This document shows, one piece after another, positions 1-9,462 of a DNA stretch of 64,000 bases (the stretch's first letter is position 1; each line of letters begins with the position of its first letter). A program made the position numbers and the translations under genes. The stretch is from JACMLD01 sp038207265. Its GTDB lineage: Bacteria > Bacteroidota > Bacteroidia > Chitinophagales > Chitinophagaceae. Location of the stretch: contig JBBQZZ010000003.1 of NCBI GenBank assembly GCA_038207265.1, positions 1 through 64,000 of the forward strand, written 5' to 3'. The notes under the pieces are model-generated. The model worked only from the letters and a program-made list of their open reading frames with translations. It had not been told where the DNA came from and did no database searches.

Positions 1-246
1 GTAAGAGATAATGGCAATGGTATTCCACAAAACATCATTGATAAAATATTTCAACCATTTTTTACAACCAAACCAACCGGCCAGGGTACGGGCCTGGGTC
101 TGTCATTGGCCTATGATATTATAAAAGCGCATGGAGGAGAACTATCCGTAGGATCCGGTGGAAAAGTGACAACCCACACTGCGCTGCCTGCCGGACCAGC
201 AGGCGAACAAACCGGAACCGAATTTATTATTCAATTACCATTGTAA
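1..246 (+). CDS. Sensor histidine kinase, C-terminal fragment (cut by window edge)
   Basis: Frame 1 is open from the first base to a TAA at 244-246. It encodes the end of a GHKL ATPase domain: DNGNGIP (G1 box), FQPFFTTKPTGQGTGLGLSL (F and G2 boxes) and a final FIIQLPL strand. The fragment is closely related to the end of the complete kinase at 7550-8956, so the two are paralogues. Between the G2 box and the last strand is a Gly/Ala/Pro-rich insert (LPAGPAGEQTG) whose DNA holds an imperfect palindrome. Sensor and dimerisation domains lie outside the window. Confidence is high for the domain; the signal is unknown. Confidence 0.93.
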   Translation, partial: VRDNGNGIPQNIIDKIFQPFFTTKPTGQGTGLGLSLAYDIIKAHGGELSVGSGGKVTTHTALPAGPAGEQTGTEFIIQLPL

Positions 247-263
247 ACCGCTATTTGCAAAAC

Positions 264-1364
264 ATGAAACAATTTTTGCGATTTTCAATTTGTCTTATTG
301 GATTTTTCGTTCACGCACTTTCCGTCATGAACGCCCAGACAACTGCTGATACCATTACCGTGAACCAATCTTCGTCTAATAATAATTTGTTTGATAGTGA
401 AGATGTATTGCAAATAACATTGCGGGGTAATATCCGTGCATTGATAAATGACCGTTCCGAAAATTCAATATATCATCCCATAACATTACAATATCGTACC
501 ATCGGTAACCAGGAGCTAAGTTTAACGGTTGCTATGAAAACAAGAGGTCATTTTCGAAAGATGAAGGAAAATTGCGCTTATCCCCCACTGTTGATCCATT
601 TTTCAAAAAGTGACACACTTGCATCTTCTGTTTTTCACGACTGTAATAAATTAAAACTCGTAATGCCCTGCCGGGGTGACGAATTTGTTATTCATGAATG
701 GCTGGCATATAAGTTATACAACCTGGTAACACCTGAAAGTTTCAAATCAAGGCTGGTCAGGGTTACTTTGCGGGATCTGAAGTCTGGCAAAGATGCGGCT
801 CCATTTTATGCAATCCTATTGGAAGAAGAAGAACAGATGGCCCGGCAAAACAATGCCATCAATATAACACGTAAACTCAGGCCGGCACAGACGGATACAA
901 CAAGTTTCCTGAACATGGCAGTTTTTCAATACCTGATTGGAAATACAGACTGGTCCGTTGAATATCTTCAGAATATTAAATTGATACAGCACGATTCAAA
1001 TGCACGCCCTATAACTGTTCCATACGACTTTGATCACGCCGGTATTGTAAAAGCACCTTATGCATTGCCGGCAGAAGAACTTCAGATGCGCTCCACGCTG
1101 GAACGCAGGTACCGCGGTTATTGTATCAATGACATGAAAGCTTTTGATAATACTATTGCTCATTATAACCGGTTGAAGAAAGACATTTACGGAATTTTTT
1201 CCGGTTGTTCATTGCTGGATGACCGTTATATTAAGTTTACTGAAAAATTTCTTGATGAATTCTATTCTACCATTAATAATCCAAAAGCCTTTCAAAAAGA
1301 TTTTGGATACCCGTGCAATATCAATGGGACAGGAAATGTTATCATTAAAGGATTGCGTGAATAA
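264..1364 (+). CDS. Secreted CotH/HipA-like kinase-fold protein, copy 1
   Basis: About 366 residues, starting with a signal peptide (MKQFLRFSICLIGFFVHALS) that ends near a Cys-free NAQ site. I prefer the ATG at 264 over the in-frame TTG at 255. An N-terminal block (RGHFRKMKENC, then PPLLIHF) and a later IGNTDWSVEYLQN...VPYDFDHAGIV resemble the RGN.S, catalytic-loop (D...N) and DxD elements of CotH and HipA kinases. That resemblance is my inference from motif order; the family is not one I can name. The gene converges on a paralogue at 1386-2417 with 21 bp between the stops. The product is probably periplasmic or surface exposed, and the substrate is unknown. Confidence 0.85.
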   Translation: MKQFLRFSICLIGFFVHALSVMNAQTTADTITVNQSSSNNNLFDSEDVLQITLRGNIRALINDRSENSIYHPITLQYRTIGNQELSLTVAMKTRGHFRKMKENCAYPPLLIHFSKSDTLASSVFHDCNKLKLVMPCRGDEFVIHEWLAYKLYNLVTPESFKSRLVRVTLRDLKSGKDAAPFYAILLEEEEQMARQNNAINITRKLRPAQTDTTSFLNMAVFQYLIGNTDWSVEYLQNIKLIQHDSNARPITVPYDFDHAGIVKAPYALPAEELQMRSTLERRYRGYCINDMKAFDNTIAHYNRLKKDIYGIFSGCSLLDDRYIKFTEKFLDEFYSTINNPKAFQKDFGYPCNINGTGNVIIKGLRE

Positions 1365-1385
1365 TAATGCAACAAAAAAGAAGTC

Positions 1386-2417
1386 TCACGATTTTCTTGC
1401 TTCATTGATAAAAATACCAATCACTTCACCCGGTTTATTAATGCTGACATAAAATTCGTTCAGGTAGTAGATCATTTCTTTCTTACTGGTTTTATCCAGT
1501 AAATCAAATTTGTTCACCAGGTTATAAATATTTTCCTTCTGTTGTTTAAAAACATCCAGCACTTTATCTATTTCATCAATGGTTCTTGGATAACCACGGT
1601 AAACTCTTTGTTGCACATTCTGGATATTCAATTGTTCATCAGGTATTGCATAAGGAGCATTTACCAAACCTGAAAAATCAAAATCATAAGGCACGGCAAA
1701 CGGAAGAGCGAGTGTATCTTCTTTTAATCCTATCTGGAATGTGTTGTGTCCGCCGGTTACACTCCAGTCAGTATTTCCAATCATGTATTCGAATATGGCC
1801 ACCATGGTCATTTGTTCCCTGTTGGTTGATTCCTGCCGCAGTTTCGGCCTCTTCCATTCCACACAATTATTTCGTTTCGCCATATCTTTTACGTCTTCCA
1901 GCAGGAATGCATATTCAGTGATCCCTTTGCCGGAGTTTTTATTATCCTGCAAATTCAATTTCAACAACCTTGCCCGGAAACTTTTTTCCGTTAGTAAATT
2001 ATATATTTTATAGATCAGGTATTCTTTCAGTAAAAGTTGCCTGTGATCAGGATCGGGTTTGCATTCACTTACAAGCTTTACAGATTTCAAAGAATACAAT
2101 GCAGCGGATGAATCATATTTAAAATTCAATTTCAATGGCGGCATATAGCAGTTTTCGCGCCTGAAATTCCCCCTGATTTCAAGCAATACACTATCATTAA
2201 TATTCTTATCATTGATTCTTGTATTAAATACAGCAGGCACTGATTGGCCCTTTTTTTTACCATATCCCAATAACTTTTTTGTATTGACAGTAATGGTAGC
2301 AGTAATCACACTGGTATCATTAAAAAATTGTTTTTTGTCAAAATCTTTTTCCTGGCCACAAACAGGTTGTGAGCCAGCCAGGCTCCATAACAAAATGGTG
2401 AATAATACGATCTTCAT
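1386..2417 (-). CDS. Secreted CotH/HipA-like kinase-fold protein, copy 2
   Basis: About 343 residues when started at the ATG at 2415-2417, which puts a clear signal peptide (MKIVLFTILLWSLAG...CGQ) at the N-terminus. A 13-codon upstream extension is possible but would spoil it. It shares with the convergent neighbour RGNFRRENC, PPLKLNF, IGNTDWSV, a following Asn, VPYDFD, APYA and the RVYRGYP block, so the two are diverged duplicates. The spacing of the Asp/Asn and DFD motifs suggests an atypical kinase fold, but no activity can be assigned from sequence alone. No tandem copy follows on either side; the next gene upstream (beyond 2501) is on the same strand but unrelated. Confidence 0.85.
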   Translation of the reverse strand: MKIVLFTILLWSLAGSQPVCGQEKDFDKKQFFNDTSVITATITVNTKKLLGYGKKKGQSVPAVFNTRINDKNINDSVLLEIRGNFRRENCYMPPLKLNFKYDSSAALYSLKSVKLVSECKPDPDHRQLLLKEYLIYKIYNLLTEKSFRARLLKLNLQDNKNSGKGITEYAFLLEDVKDMAKRNNCVEWKRPKLRQESTNREQMTMVAIFEYMIGNTDWSVTGGHNTFQIGLKEDTLALPFAVPYDFDFSGLVNAPYAIPDEQLNIQNVQQRVYRGYPRTIDEIDKVLDVFKQQKENIYNLVNKFDLLDKTSKKEMIYYLNEFYVSINKPGEVIGIFINEARKS

Positions 2418-2500
2418 TATAGATAAATTAGCAAGTAAACTATTTCGGAAACCCATACCCGCAATTTTCTTCTGCTTCCCCCCTTAACATCTTTTTTCCT

Positions 2501-4147
2501 TTATTTGAGTGCCGCTTCAATTACATGCCCCACATTTCCACTGGGCATTTGAATATGAAGCATTGCCGCAAGGGTTGGGGCAATATCAGTCATGTACAAT
2601 TCCTTATTCGTTTTACCCTGGGCAATATGCCAACCATACCACAATAAAGGGATATGGGCATCATAAGGATTCCATGCACCATGCGTCGTTCCTTTTCCAA
2701 CAAACCCTTCAATCCATTGAGGTTTGTAAATCATTTGCAGATCCCCGCTTCTATCTTCAAAATACCCGTTTTCTATTTTTTGGCGAACACTGTTGTTCAG
2801 CGTAACGCTATTCAATGTATTCAATGCAAATACTTTTAACACGCCTTCCTGCCGGGAAAGGAAATCAATCACAAATTGGTAAACTTCATCCTTATTCATC
2901 TTCCGCGTTTTTATAAGCGCCCGGTTGAGAAAAACCTGGTAATTGAATATTCCCAATAACAATGAATCTGTTTTGAATTTTTCCTTTAGCAATACATTTA
3001 ATTGTTCTTCCATTTTTCCGCCATTCGCACTACCAGCAGGAATTTTATGTTCATTCAAAAATGCAGGCACATGGCTGGCCCCATGATCGGCAGACAGGAA
3101 AACTACATACGCTCCTTTTCCAATTTGTTTATCTAAATAATTAAGAAAATCGCCGAGATCTTTATCAAGCCTCAGGTAAATATCTTCTGCTTCTACTGAG
3201 TTGGGCCCAAAGCTGTGGCCTATATAATCTGTACTGGAAAGACTGATGGTAAGCAGATCAGTTATAGAGTCATTACCCAATTGCTCGCCTGTTATACTGG
3301 CTCTTGCCATATCGAAAGTAAAACTGTTACCATAGGGTGTCACTGGTAAAATTCCATAATTCTTTCCTGCAAATTGACTCAATTGGTAGGGGAACCCTTT
3401 TGCAGAAGGACCAAATGCTTTATTTTCCCAGGGTACATCGTCTGCAGTACTCTGTGTATAAGTATCGAGCGGATACAAGGTTGACCAATTGCCGGCAAAA
3501 TATTTATCAACCATTTTTTTTGCATTCAATTCCTTTACCCATGCTGGCAATTCTTTTACATAATACGATGAACTGATCCAATCACCTGTTTTTGAATCAT
3601 ACCAATAAGCACCGTTTGCACTGTGACCAGCAGGTAATATTGCTCCGCGATCTTTCAATGCAATACCTATTACTTTGCTCTTAAAATTAGTTGCCAACCG
3701 GAGTTCATCGCCAATACCCGTGACCAGCAAATTGCCCGGGCTCATTTGCCCCTCTGTACCACTGGCACCAATAGTTGTAAATTTATCATCGCCGGTACAA
3801 TAGACTATTTGTGAACGCTGGTAATCCCACCAATCATTGCCTGTAATACCATTGATAGCAGGAACGGACCCGGTATAAATACTGCTATGCCCGCAGGCTG
3901 TTAACGTTGGAATATAGGGTATCATGGTATTTTCACATACAAAACCCTGCGAAAGCATTCGCTTAAATCCGCCCTCTTTTGCAAACCGATCGTAATAACG
4001 ATACAGAAAATCCCATCGCATTTGATCAACCACGATGCCTACTACCAGCTTTGGTCTTTGCAGTTGTTCTGCCGGCATTTGCGCATTCTGACCGTCAGCA
4101 ATAAGCGCAATAAATAAACTGAAGAATATAATTATTCTTTTATTCAT
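2501..4147 (-). CDS. pafA: PafA-like alkaline phosphatase
   Basis: About 548 residues from the ATG at 4145-4147, giving a signal peptide (MNKRIIIFFSLFIALIADGQ). An upstream in-frame start at 4228 would add 27 residues in front of it. The fold is the alkaline phosphatase superfamily: VVGIVVDQMRWDFL (first metal Asp), PTLTACGHSSIYTG with the nucleophilic Thr expected of PafA, STDYIGHSFGPNS, SADHGAS and GTTHG, which are the Asp/His metal ligands. PafA enzymes are periplasmic phosphate monoesterases that act without phosphate repression. The 5' end lies close behind the phospholipase D-like gene on the same strand, so co-transcription is likely. Confidence 0.92.
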   Translation of the reverse strand: MNKRIIIFFSLFIALIADGQNAQMPAEQLQRPKLVVGIVVDQMRWDFLYRYYDRFAKEGGFKRMLSQGFVCENTMIPYIPTLTACGHSSIYTGSVPAINGITGNDWWDYQRSQIVYCTGDDKFTTIGASGTEGQMSPGNLLVTGIGDELRLATNFKSKVIGIALKDRGAILPAGHSANGAYWYDSKTGDWISSSYYVKELPAWVKELNAKKMVDKYFAGNWSTLYPLDTYTQSTADDVPWENKAFGPSAKGFPYQLSQFAGKNYGILPVTPYGNSFTFDMARASITGEQLGNDSITDLLTISLSSTDYIGHSFGPNSVEAEDIYLRLDKDLGDFLNYLDKQIGKGAYVVFLSADHGASHVPAFLNEHKIPAGSANGGKMEEQLNVLLKEKFKTDSLLLGIFNYQVFLNRALIKTRKMNKDEVYQFVIDFLSRQEGVLKVFALNTLNSVTLNNSVRQKIENGYFEDRSGDLQMIYKPQWIEGFVGKGTTHGAWNPYDAHIPLLWYGWHIAQGKTNKELYMTDIAPTLAAMLHIQMPSGNVGHVIEAALK

Positions 4148-4228
4148 GAAATATGATCTTGATTTCAATGATTTTGTTTTCATAGGAAGGAAACACCGAA
4201 AATAATTCCAGCATCCATCATAATACAA

Positions 4229-5254
4229 TCACTTTTTTTTATGCTTGTGATGTTTTTTCTTCGGCTGTTCATTATTCAACACAAGCTTTTCAGCACCACC
4301 CGTTCCACGGTTTTCAAGATCTTCAAACAACCCCTGGTCAGAAAGATCCAAAATATGTGAATGCTCCCAATCGAAATGCGCAATTTTTTCAAGCCTTTCA
4401 ATTACTTCCGTGTCATGTACTTCAATAGCCAGTTCACGCCGGTGATCAAAACTACCCGGCGTTAAATTAATAGATCCTACAATTGCACGGCAACCATCTG
4501 CCAGCAGCATCTTGCCATGCAGTTTCAGGGATTTCAATTTATGAATTTTAATGCCTACATCATCCATGATCCTCAGGCCACCTACACCTTCCACCAGTTT
4601 TTCTACTTTCAGTGTATGCGGAGGCCGGGCCATTACATGCACTTTAACACCACGACTGGCAGCATGAACCAGCCTTTCAATAATCACCAGGTCCTGGAAC
4701 CTTTCATTTTGTACAAATAAAGTATGTTTTGTTTCATCAATAAACCTGGCAATCCTGGCCCTGCCATTAAGACTACACCAGATAAGCCTTGAATTTTCTC
4801 CCGGATCAAATTCTTTGCGGTGCCAGTCTGCTTCAAAGCACATGGTTATTTCTTCCACTTCATGCGGATGCGTTGTGATAATGGCATAGTCCCTGGTTTC
4901 AGTCAGGTTTTTTGTTTCCCAGTTCAGTGACTTGATAAATGCTTTCTGATCGTCAATGATCATAGATTTCTCGTGGGTGATGATAAAACTGGGATTGCTA
5001 TCACGTACTTCTATACCCGCTTCTTCCAATATCTTCCTGGTATCTTCATTTTCTTCTTCCCCGTTTCTTCGATTGGGATTCAACATTACTTTTACTTTCA
5101 CGCCCCGGTTGCGGGCTGCAATCACGGCATTGATCAATCCCGGATCAGAAAAAAGAAACATTTTTATCCTTATTATTTTTTCAGCAGCATGAATGGCTTC
5201 AATGATAGACTGACCCGTATCATCTGGAAGTATAATAATTGAGCGATGGGACAT
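4229..5254 (-). CDS. Phospholipase D-like protein with two HKD motifs
   Basis: 341 residues with two PLD half-sites: H94-E-K96...D101 (THEKSMIIDD) and H246-G-K248...D253 (LHGKMLLAD). This arrangement is that of cardiolipin synthases and related phosphatidyl or nuclease enzymes. There is no N-terminal membrane segment, unlike classical cardiolipin synthase (about 480 residues), so a cytosolic PLD-family hydrolase or minimal Cls-like enzyme is equally possible. The C-terminus is a basic Lys/His tail (PKKKHHKHKKK). The stop sits about 80 bp before the phosphatase start, and the ABC exporter gene ends 26 bp upstream, so the three minus-strand genes probably form one transcript. Confidence 0.88.
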   Translation of the reverse strand: MSHRSIIILPDDTGQSIIEAIHAAEKIIRIKMFLFSDPGLINAVIAARNRGVKVKVMLNPNRRNGEEENEDTRKILEEAGIEVRDSNPSFIITHEKSMIIDDQKAFIKSLNWETKNLTETRDYAIITTHPHEVEEITMCFEADWHRKEFDPGENSRLIWCSLNGRARIARFIDETKHTLFVQNERFQDLVIIERLVHAASRGVKVHVMARPPHTLKVEKLVEGVGGLRIMDDVGIKIHKLKSLKLHGKMLLADGCRAIVGSINLTPGSFDHRRELAIEVHDTEVIERLEKIAHFDWEHSHILDLSDQGLFEDLENRGTGGAEKLVLNNEQPKKKHHKHKKK

Positions 5255-5280
5255 AGACTGTATTTGATATATTCAGGTAC

Positions 5281-7149
5281 TTATAAAATTATTTTGTCTG
5301 CAGTTGTGTCGGACCATGTCTGCAAATGATAAAGCCCGGCATAAATGCCATCCTTTTTTATCAATTGATCATGTGAACCTTCTTCTGCCAGGCAACCATT
5401 GTTCATGACAAAAATATTATCCGCATCACGGAGTGTACTGAGACGATGTGCGATGGTAATCACCGTTCTTCCTTCCATCAGTTTCTCCAATGCATCCATT
5501 ACCAGTTTTTCAGATTCTGTATCAAGCGATGCAGTAGGTTCATCCAGTAAAAGTATGGGAGAATTGCGCACCAACGCTCTTGCAATTCCGATTCGCTGGC
5601 GCTGACCACCCGATAACATAACTCCTTTTTCTCCAACCAGCGTATCATAACCGTGCGGCATGTGCTCAATAAAAACATGCGCGTTGGCAATCTTAGCCGC
5701 TTCCATAATTTCTTCCCTTGTTGCGTCCGGTCGGCCATAGGCAATATTATCCAGTACAGAACCATAAAATAATATGGTATCCTGTAATACAAATGCCAGT
5801 TGTGCCCTTAAGCCATCTAAATTGAAGTCCCTGATGTCTGTGCCATCAATCGTTATCCGCCCATTGGTAATATCATAAAAACGAGGTATCAGGCTAATGA
5901 TGGTTGATTTACCACAACCGGTTGGACCGCAGATTCCAATGCGCTGTCCTTTGCGAATGGCAAGACTTATATCATTCAACACAACCGATTCTTTATTATA
6001 AGAAAAATTTACCTGCTCAAATACAATCTCTCCATTCAATCTTCCGGGGGTTATGGCACCTGCTTTTTGCGGAATACTTGAATCAGTCTCAAGTATCGCC
6101 TGAATCCTTTCCAGCGCTACAGATGCTTGTGCAACTGTACCGGTCATTTTTGCAAGATCCTGCACAGGACTGAAAAATTTATTCATGTACCATATGAAAA
6201 CGGTCAGTGATCCTATGGTCATTGTACCGGATAACACGAGCCCGGCACCACGCCAAAGTACAAACGCAGTACAGCAAGCTACAATAATGGTAACGGTAGG
6301 AGAAAGAACCGATTTCGCTTTCCGGGCACGCATGGCGGCAGCAACGGTTTCTTCACTTATTTTCCTCAACTTCTCTTCTTCAAAATCCTGCCTGCCAAAG
6401 GCATTGACGGCCCGCATAGATTCAAGTCCTTCCTGTATAATGGTAAACATATTGCTCTGGTCTTTGCGTACCTCGCGGGTGGCCCGTTTCATGGATTTCT
6501 TAAACCGCGCAACGAAAAACAACAGGAAGGGCGTTACGGCCAGTGCAACCAATGTAAAATCTGCATTGAGATAAAACATGATGGCGAGCATGCCTGCAAT
6601 ACTTAAGGCATCCACCAATATTGTCAACAATGTAGAAGAAGAAAAATCCTGAATCGTGGAAACATCGGCGGTAATGGTGCTGAGTAATTTCCCGGTTTGA
6701 TGAGAATCATAATAAGAAAGCGAAAGATTTTGAAGGTGGTGGTATAACTTTCGCCTTAAATCATTGGCAATATTCTGAGACACTTTTTCATTGTAATAGT
6801 TCTCTGTCATAGCCGCCAGCGAACCCAGTGCGGCAATCACTACAAAACTTAATGCAGCAATAGTAGCCAATTGCATTTTATTATTACCCGGCAACCAATC
6901 ATTGACCCATTGCAGCCAACCAGGTAGTGGTCGGTTTTCAATGATATTGTCTATAATGATTTTAAGCGGCCAGGGCGTAGCCAGACCAACTAATGTTTCG
7001 GCCAGCATGGCAATCACAATTACGGATACCCATGTACGATATCCCCTGCTTAGTTTAACTGCCCAGGTGATAAGTCCAAAAAAAGACCGTTCCCGGTAAG
7101 TGCCGGAAACCAGGAAGGCTTGTTTATCAAAAAACCCATTACCGGTCAT
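5281..7149 (-). CDS. ABC exporter, fused permease and ATPase (MsbA-like)
   Basis: 622 residues. The N-terminal half is a six-helix type 1 exporter domain (roughly residues 30-340). The C-terminal half is a nucleotide-binding domain with Walker A GPTGCGKST near residue 410, signature LSGGQRQRIGIARAL near 514, Walker B ILLLDEPTAS and the H-loop ITIAHRLSTL. It works as a homodimer in the inner membrane, exporting lipids, drugs or peptides; the substrate cannot be told. The ATG overlaps the stop of a short upstream reading frame (ATGA, 7146-7149), but that frame has no recognisable homology. Confidence 0.93.
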   Translation of the reverse strand: MTGNGFFDKQAFLVSGTYRERSFFGLITWAVKLSRGYRTWVSVIVIAMLAETLVGLATPWPLKIIIDNIIENRPLPGWLQWVNDWLPGNNKMQLATIAALSFVVIAALGSLAAMTENYYNEKVSQNIANDLRRKLYHHLQNLSLSYYDSHQTGKLLSTITADVSTIQDFSSSTLLTILVDALSIAGMLAIMFYLNADFTLVALAVTPFLLFFVARFKKSMKRATREVRKDQSNMFTIIQEGLESMRAVNAFGRQDFEEEKLRKISEETVAAAMRARKAKSVLSPTVTIIVACCTAFVLWRGAGLVLSGTMTIGSLTVFIWYMNKFFSPVQDLAKMTGTVAQASVALERIQAILETDSSIPQKAGAITPGRLNGEIVFEQVNFSYNKESVVLNDISLAIRKGQRIGICGPTGCGKSTIISLIPRFYDITNGRITIDGTDIRDFNLDGLRAQLAFVLQDTILFYGSVLDNIAYGRPDATREEIMEAAKIANAHVFIEHMPHGYDTLVGEKGVMLSGGQRQRIGIARALVRNSPILLLDEPTASLDTESEKLVMDALEKLMEGRTVITIAHRLSTLRDADNIFVMNNGCLAEEGSHDQLIKKDGIYAGLYHLQTWSDTTADKIIL

Positions 7150-7549
7150 GCGAATAAGCTGTTTTGAATTGGTTTTTCCAGGAAGTTAAATAATGTTGCT
7201 TCCATCGCATCTCTTAGATTATTTGCAATGTCAAAAAAAAAAAATGACGTACCCTTTCGTATTTGAGGCCACACAGGATGCTTTAATAAAACCACCAGTT
7301 TAGTAAATATACAAACATTATAAGGACACCGGACCCTCTTTAAAACCCACCTGCAAATAAACATTTCCGATTTTTTTCGATAAGTTTGGTTTGGTACTGG
7401 TACTGAAAGATTTCTATTACATGTTTGCAATTTTAGCCATTATCTTAAACCGGCAATATTGCAGGGTTTGTTATTACTTTGCCTGTACAAAATTAGCAGA
7501 CCGTGTGCTGTTGTATAAATAGCGAATTCACGGATATCAATATCAGTCT
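7150..7549. other. Intergenic region between divergent ABC exporter and histidine kinase genes
   Basis: 400 bp without a convincing gene. It holds a run of 12 A at 7233-7244 and a minus-strand open frame of up to 94 codons (7146-7430) that passes through the run as FFFF and ends on an ATGA overlap with the ABC exporter start. The frame has no signal, domain or good codon pattern. Near 7474-7481 is TTACTTTG, one mismatch from the Bacteroidota -7 element, a plausible promoter for the histidine kinase at 7550. Confidence 0.5.
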
Positions 7550-8956
7550 ATGTTTTTAGAACCAATACTTGCTATTATTCTGAGTAGTTACCTGCGGAAG
7601 ACCCTGCAAAAAGCAGGCTTCTCAGCAAGTTTGAATAAACTGCTCATCACCTGCATGTTTGTTGCCATTGCCTTGATTGTATGGCAATCGCTTCATTTGT
7701 GGGGCAGCGGTATCGTATCCTGGCTCACTCATGCATTACTTATATATCTTGTTTATACAGGATTTACTCAACCAGTTTTCCGGGTAGCGAAATCATTTCT
7801 CTATGCGGTGCTGCCATTAATTATTTTGTCTGTTCTCAACGAAATGGTCGAAAGCCTAGTTCCTGATAAATATAATTTCATCCGTCAATGGAAAAATTAT
7901 TTTGATGCCGCCTGGATTTTCGCGTTCGTATGGCTGGCAGGCATGTGGTTCATCACCAAGCGCCAGCGAAAGGCATTGGAACAGGAAAGATTACGGGCAC
8001 TTGAAAAGGAAAAAGAATACAGGATAACTGCCTCGTTAAAAGCTGAGCTGGAGGTACAGGTAACTGAACGCACAGCCGCACTCACGCAACAAAAAACCGC
8101 CCTTGAACAAACAGTTGCCGAACTTAAATCAACCCAGGCCCAATTGATACAATCAGAAAAAATGGCTTCATTGGGAGAACTTACGGCAGGCATTGCACAC
8201 GAAATACAAAACCCCTTGAATTTTGTAAATAACTTTTCTGAAGTAAGCAATGAATTAATTTACGAAATGAATGAAGCGCTGGAAAACGGGAACATCGCTG
8301 AAGCCCAAACAATTGCAAACGATATAAAACAGAACCTTGAAAAAATTGATCATCATGGTAAGCGGGCCGATGCCATTGTAAAAAGTATGTTGCAACACAG
8401 TCGCACCAGCAGCTCAGTGAAAGAACTTACCGATATCAATGCATTGGCAGATGAATACCTTCGGCTCAGTTATCATGGTCTTCGTGCTAAAGACAAATCT
8501 TTCAATGCTACCATTAATACTGATTTCGACAACAGCCTGGGAAAAATAAATATTGTGCCGCAGGATATAGGAAGAGTATTGCTGAATCTACTGACAAACG
8601 CATTCTATGCCGTCATGGAAAAGAAAAATGCTTTGGTGAAAAATGGAAATGCTGCAACCTATAATCCTACCGTATCGGTTGCTACAAAATCCATTGCGTT
8701 GTCCAATGGTAAACCCGGGGTTGAAATAAAGGTTACAGACAATGGAAATGGCATTCCTCAAAACATTGTCGATAAAATATTTCAACCTTTCTTTACTACA
8801 AAACCCACTGGGCAAGGCACAGGTTTGGGGTTGAGTTTAAGCTACGATATAATAACAAAGGCCCACGGCGGTGAACTGAATGTGGAATCCTTGCCTGCAG
8901 GACAGACGGGGGGACAAGCAGGAACAAGTTTTATTATTCAATTGCCAATATCTTAG
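7550..8956 (+). CDS. Membrane sensor histidine kinase
   Basis: 468 residues. The N-terminal 140 residues contain about four membrane helices and little periplasmic sequence, so the sensor is probably the membrane itself. A charged coiled coil (about 140-200) leads to the HisKA-type motif GIAHEIQNPLN with H217. The GHKL ATPase follows: NLLTNAFYA (N box), DNGNGIP, FQPFFTTKPTGQGTGLGL. The C-terminus carries an LPAGQTGGQAGT insert like that in the fragment at 1-246. A single-domain receiver gene starts 128 bp downstream, followed by a receiver-cyclase, so the output is probably phosphotransfer to these and then cAMP. Confidence 0.94.
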   Translation: MFLEPILAIILSSYLRKTLQKAGFSASLNKLLITCMFVAIALIVWQSLHLWGSGIVSWLTHALLIYLVYTGFTQPVFRVAKSFLYAVLPLIILSVLNEMVESLVPDKYNFIRQWKNYFDAAWIFAFVWLAGMWFITKRQRKALEQERLRALEKEKEYRITASLKAELEVQVTERTAALTQQKTALEQTVAELKSTQAQLIQSEKMASLGELTAGIAHEIQNPLNFVNNFSEVSNELIYEMNEALENGNIAEAQTIANDIKQNLEKIDHHGKRADAIVKSMLQHSRTSSSVKELTDINALADEYLRLSYHGLRAKDKSFNATINTDFDNSLGKINIVPQDIGRVLLNLLTNAFYAVMEKKNALVKNGNAATYNPTVSVATKSIALSNGKPGVEIKVTDNGNGIPQNIVDKIFQPFFTTKPTGQGTGLGLSLSYDIITKAHGGELNVESLPAGQTGGQAGTSFIIQLPIS

Positions 8957-9084
8957 TGAAAAAATTCAATTGCAGGAATATCCGGCAGATCACAAAGATT
9001 TCATTAGGTGATTTGCAAATAGCATAAAGAACCGGGGGGAACTTCATTCATTAAGTTTTATCTTCATAAAATACACACACAATT

Positions 9085-9462
9085 ATGAAAATATTGGTTG
9101 TCGACGACGAAAAAGATATCCAGGTTCTTTTTGAACAAAGATTCAGAAAGGAAATCAAATCAGGTGAAATGCAATTTGTTTTTGCTTTCTCGGGTGAGGA
9201 GGCATTACAGTATATGAAAGGGCATCAACATGAGGCGGTACTAATTTTGTCTGACATCAATATGCCAGGCATGAGTGGTCTTGAGCTACTGCAGCATATC
9301 AAGGAAAAATATGAGAAGCCCCCGCCCATTGTGATGATGATTACTGCTTATGGCGACGATGAAAATTATAACCAGGCCATGAAACTAGGTGCGGATGATT
9401 TTTTAACCAAACCGGTTGATTTTGCAGCATTAAAAGAAAAATTAAAAACCAGGATAGTATGA
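9085..9462 (+). CDS. Single-domain response regulator (receiver only)
   Basis: 125 residues forming one REC domain: acidic pair DDEKD at residues 7-11, phospho-acceptor Asp in LILSDINMPGMSG, conserved Thr in MITAYG and the Lys in FLTKPVD. It has no output domain, so it probably works by protein contact, as a phosphate sink or as a shuttle from the kinase at 7550. The stop TGA overlaps the ATG of the receiver-cyclase gene (9459-9462), which indicates translational coupling. It is related to the receiver half of that next protein. Confidence 0.94.
   Translation: MKILVVDDEKDIQVLFEQRFRKEIKSGEMQFVFAFSGEEALQYMKGHQHEAVLILSDINMPGMSGLELLQHIKEKYEKPPPIVMMITAYGDDENYNQAMKLGADDFLTKPVDFAALKEKLKTRIV

Noticed and set aside
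3337..3576. 79-codon plus-strand frame inside the phosphatase gene, and similar antisense frames over other genes
   Set aside because: They lie opposite strongly supported coding sequence and show no domain or start signal of their own.
7233..7244. A12 tract as a phase-variation switch for the ABC exporter
   Set aside because: It lies outside any credible coding frame and its distance from a promoter is not established.
7146..7430. 94-codon minus-strand frame ending on the ABC exporter start
   Set aside because: It runs through a 12-A tract as FFFF, has no signal or domain and no recognisable homology; the ATGA overlap alone is weak evidence.
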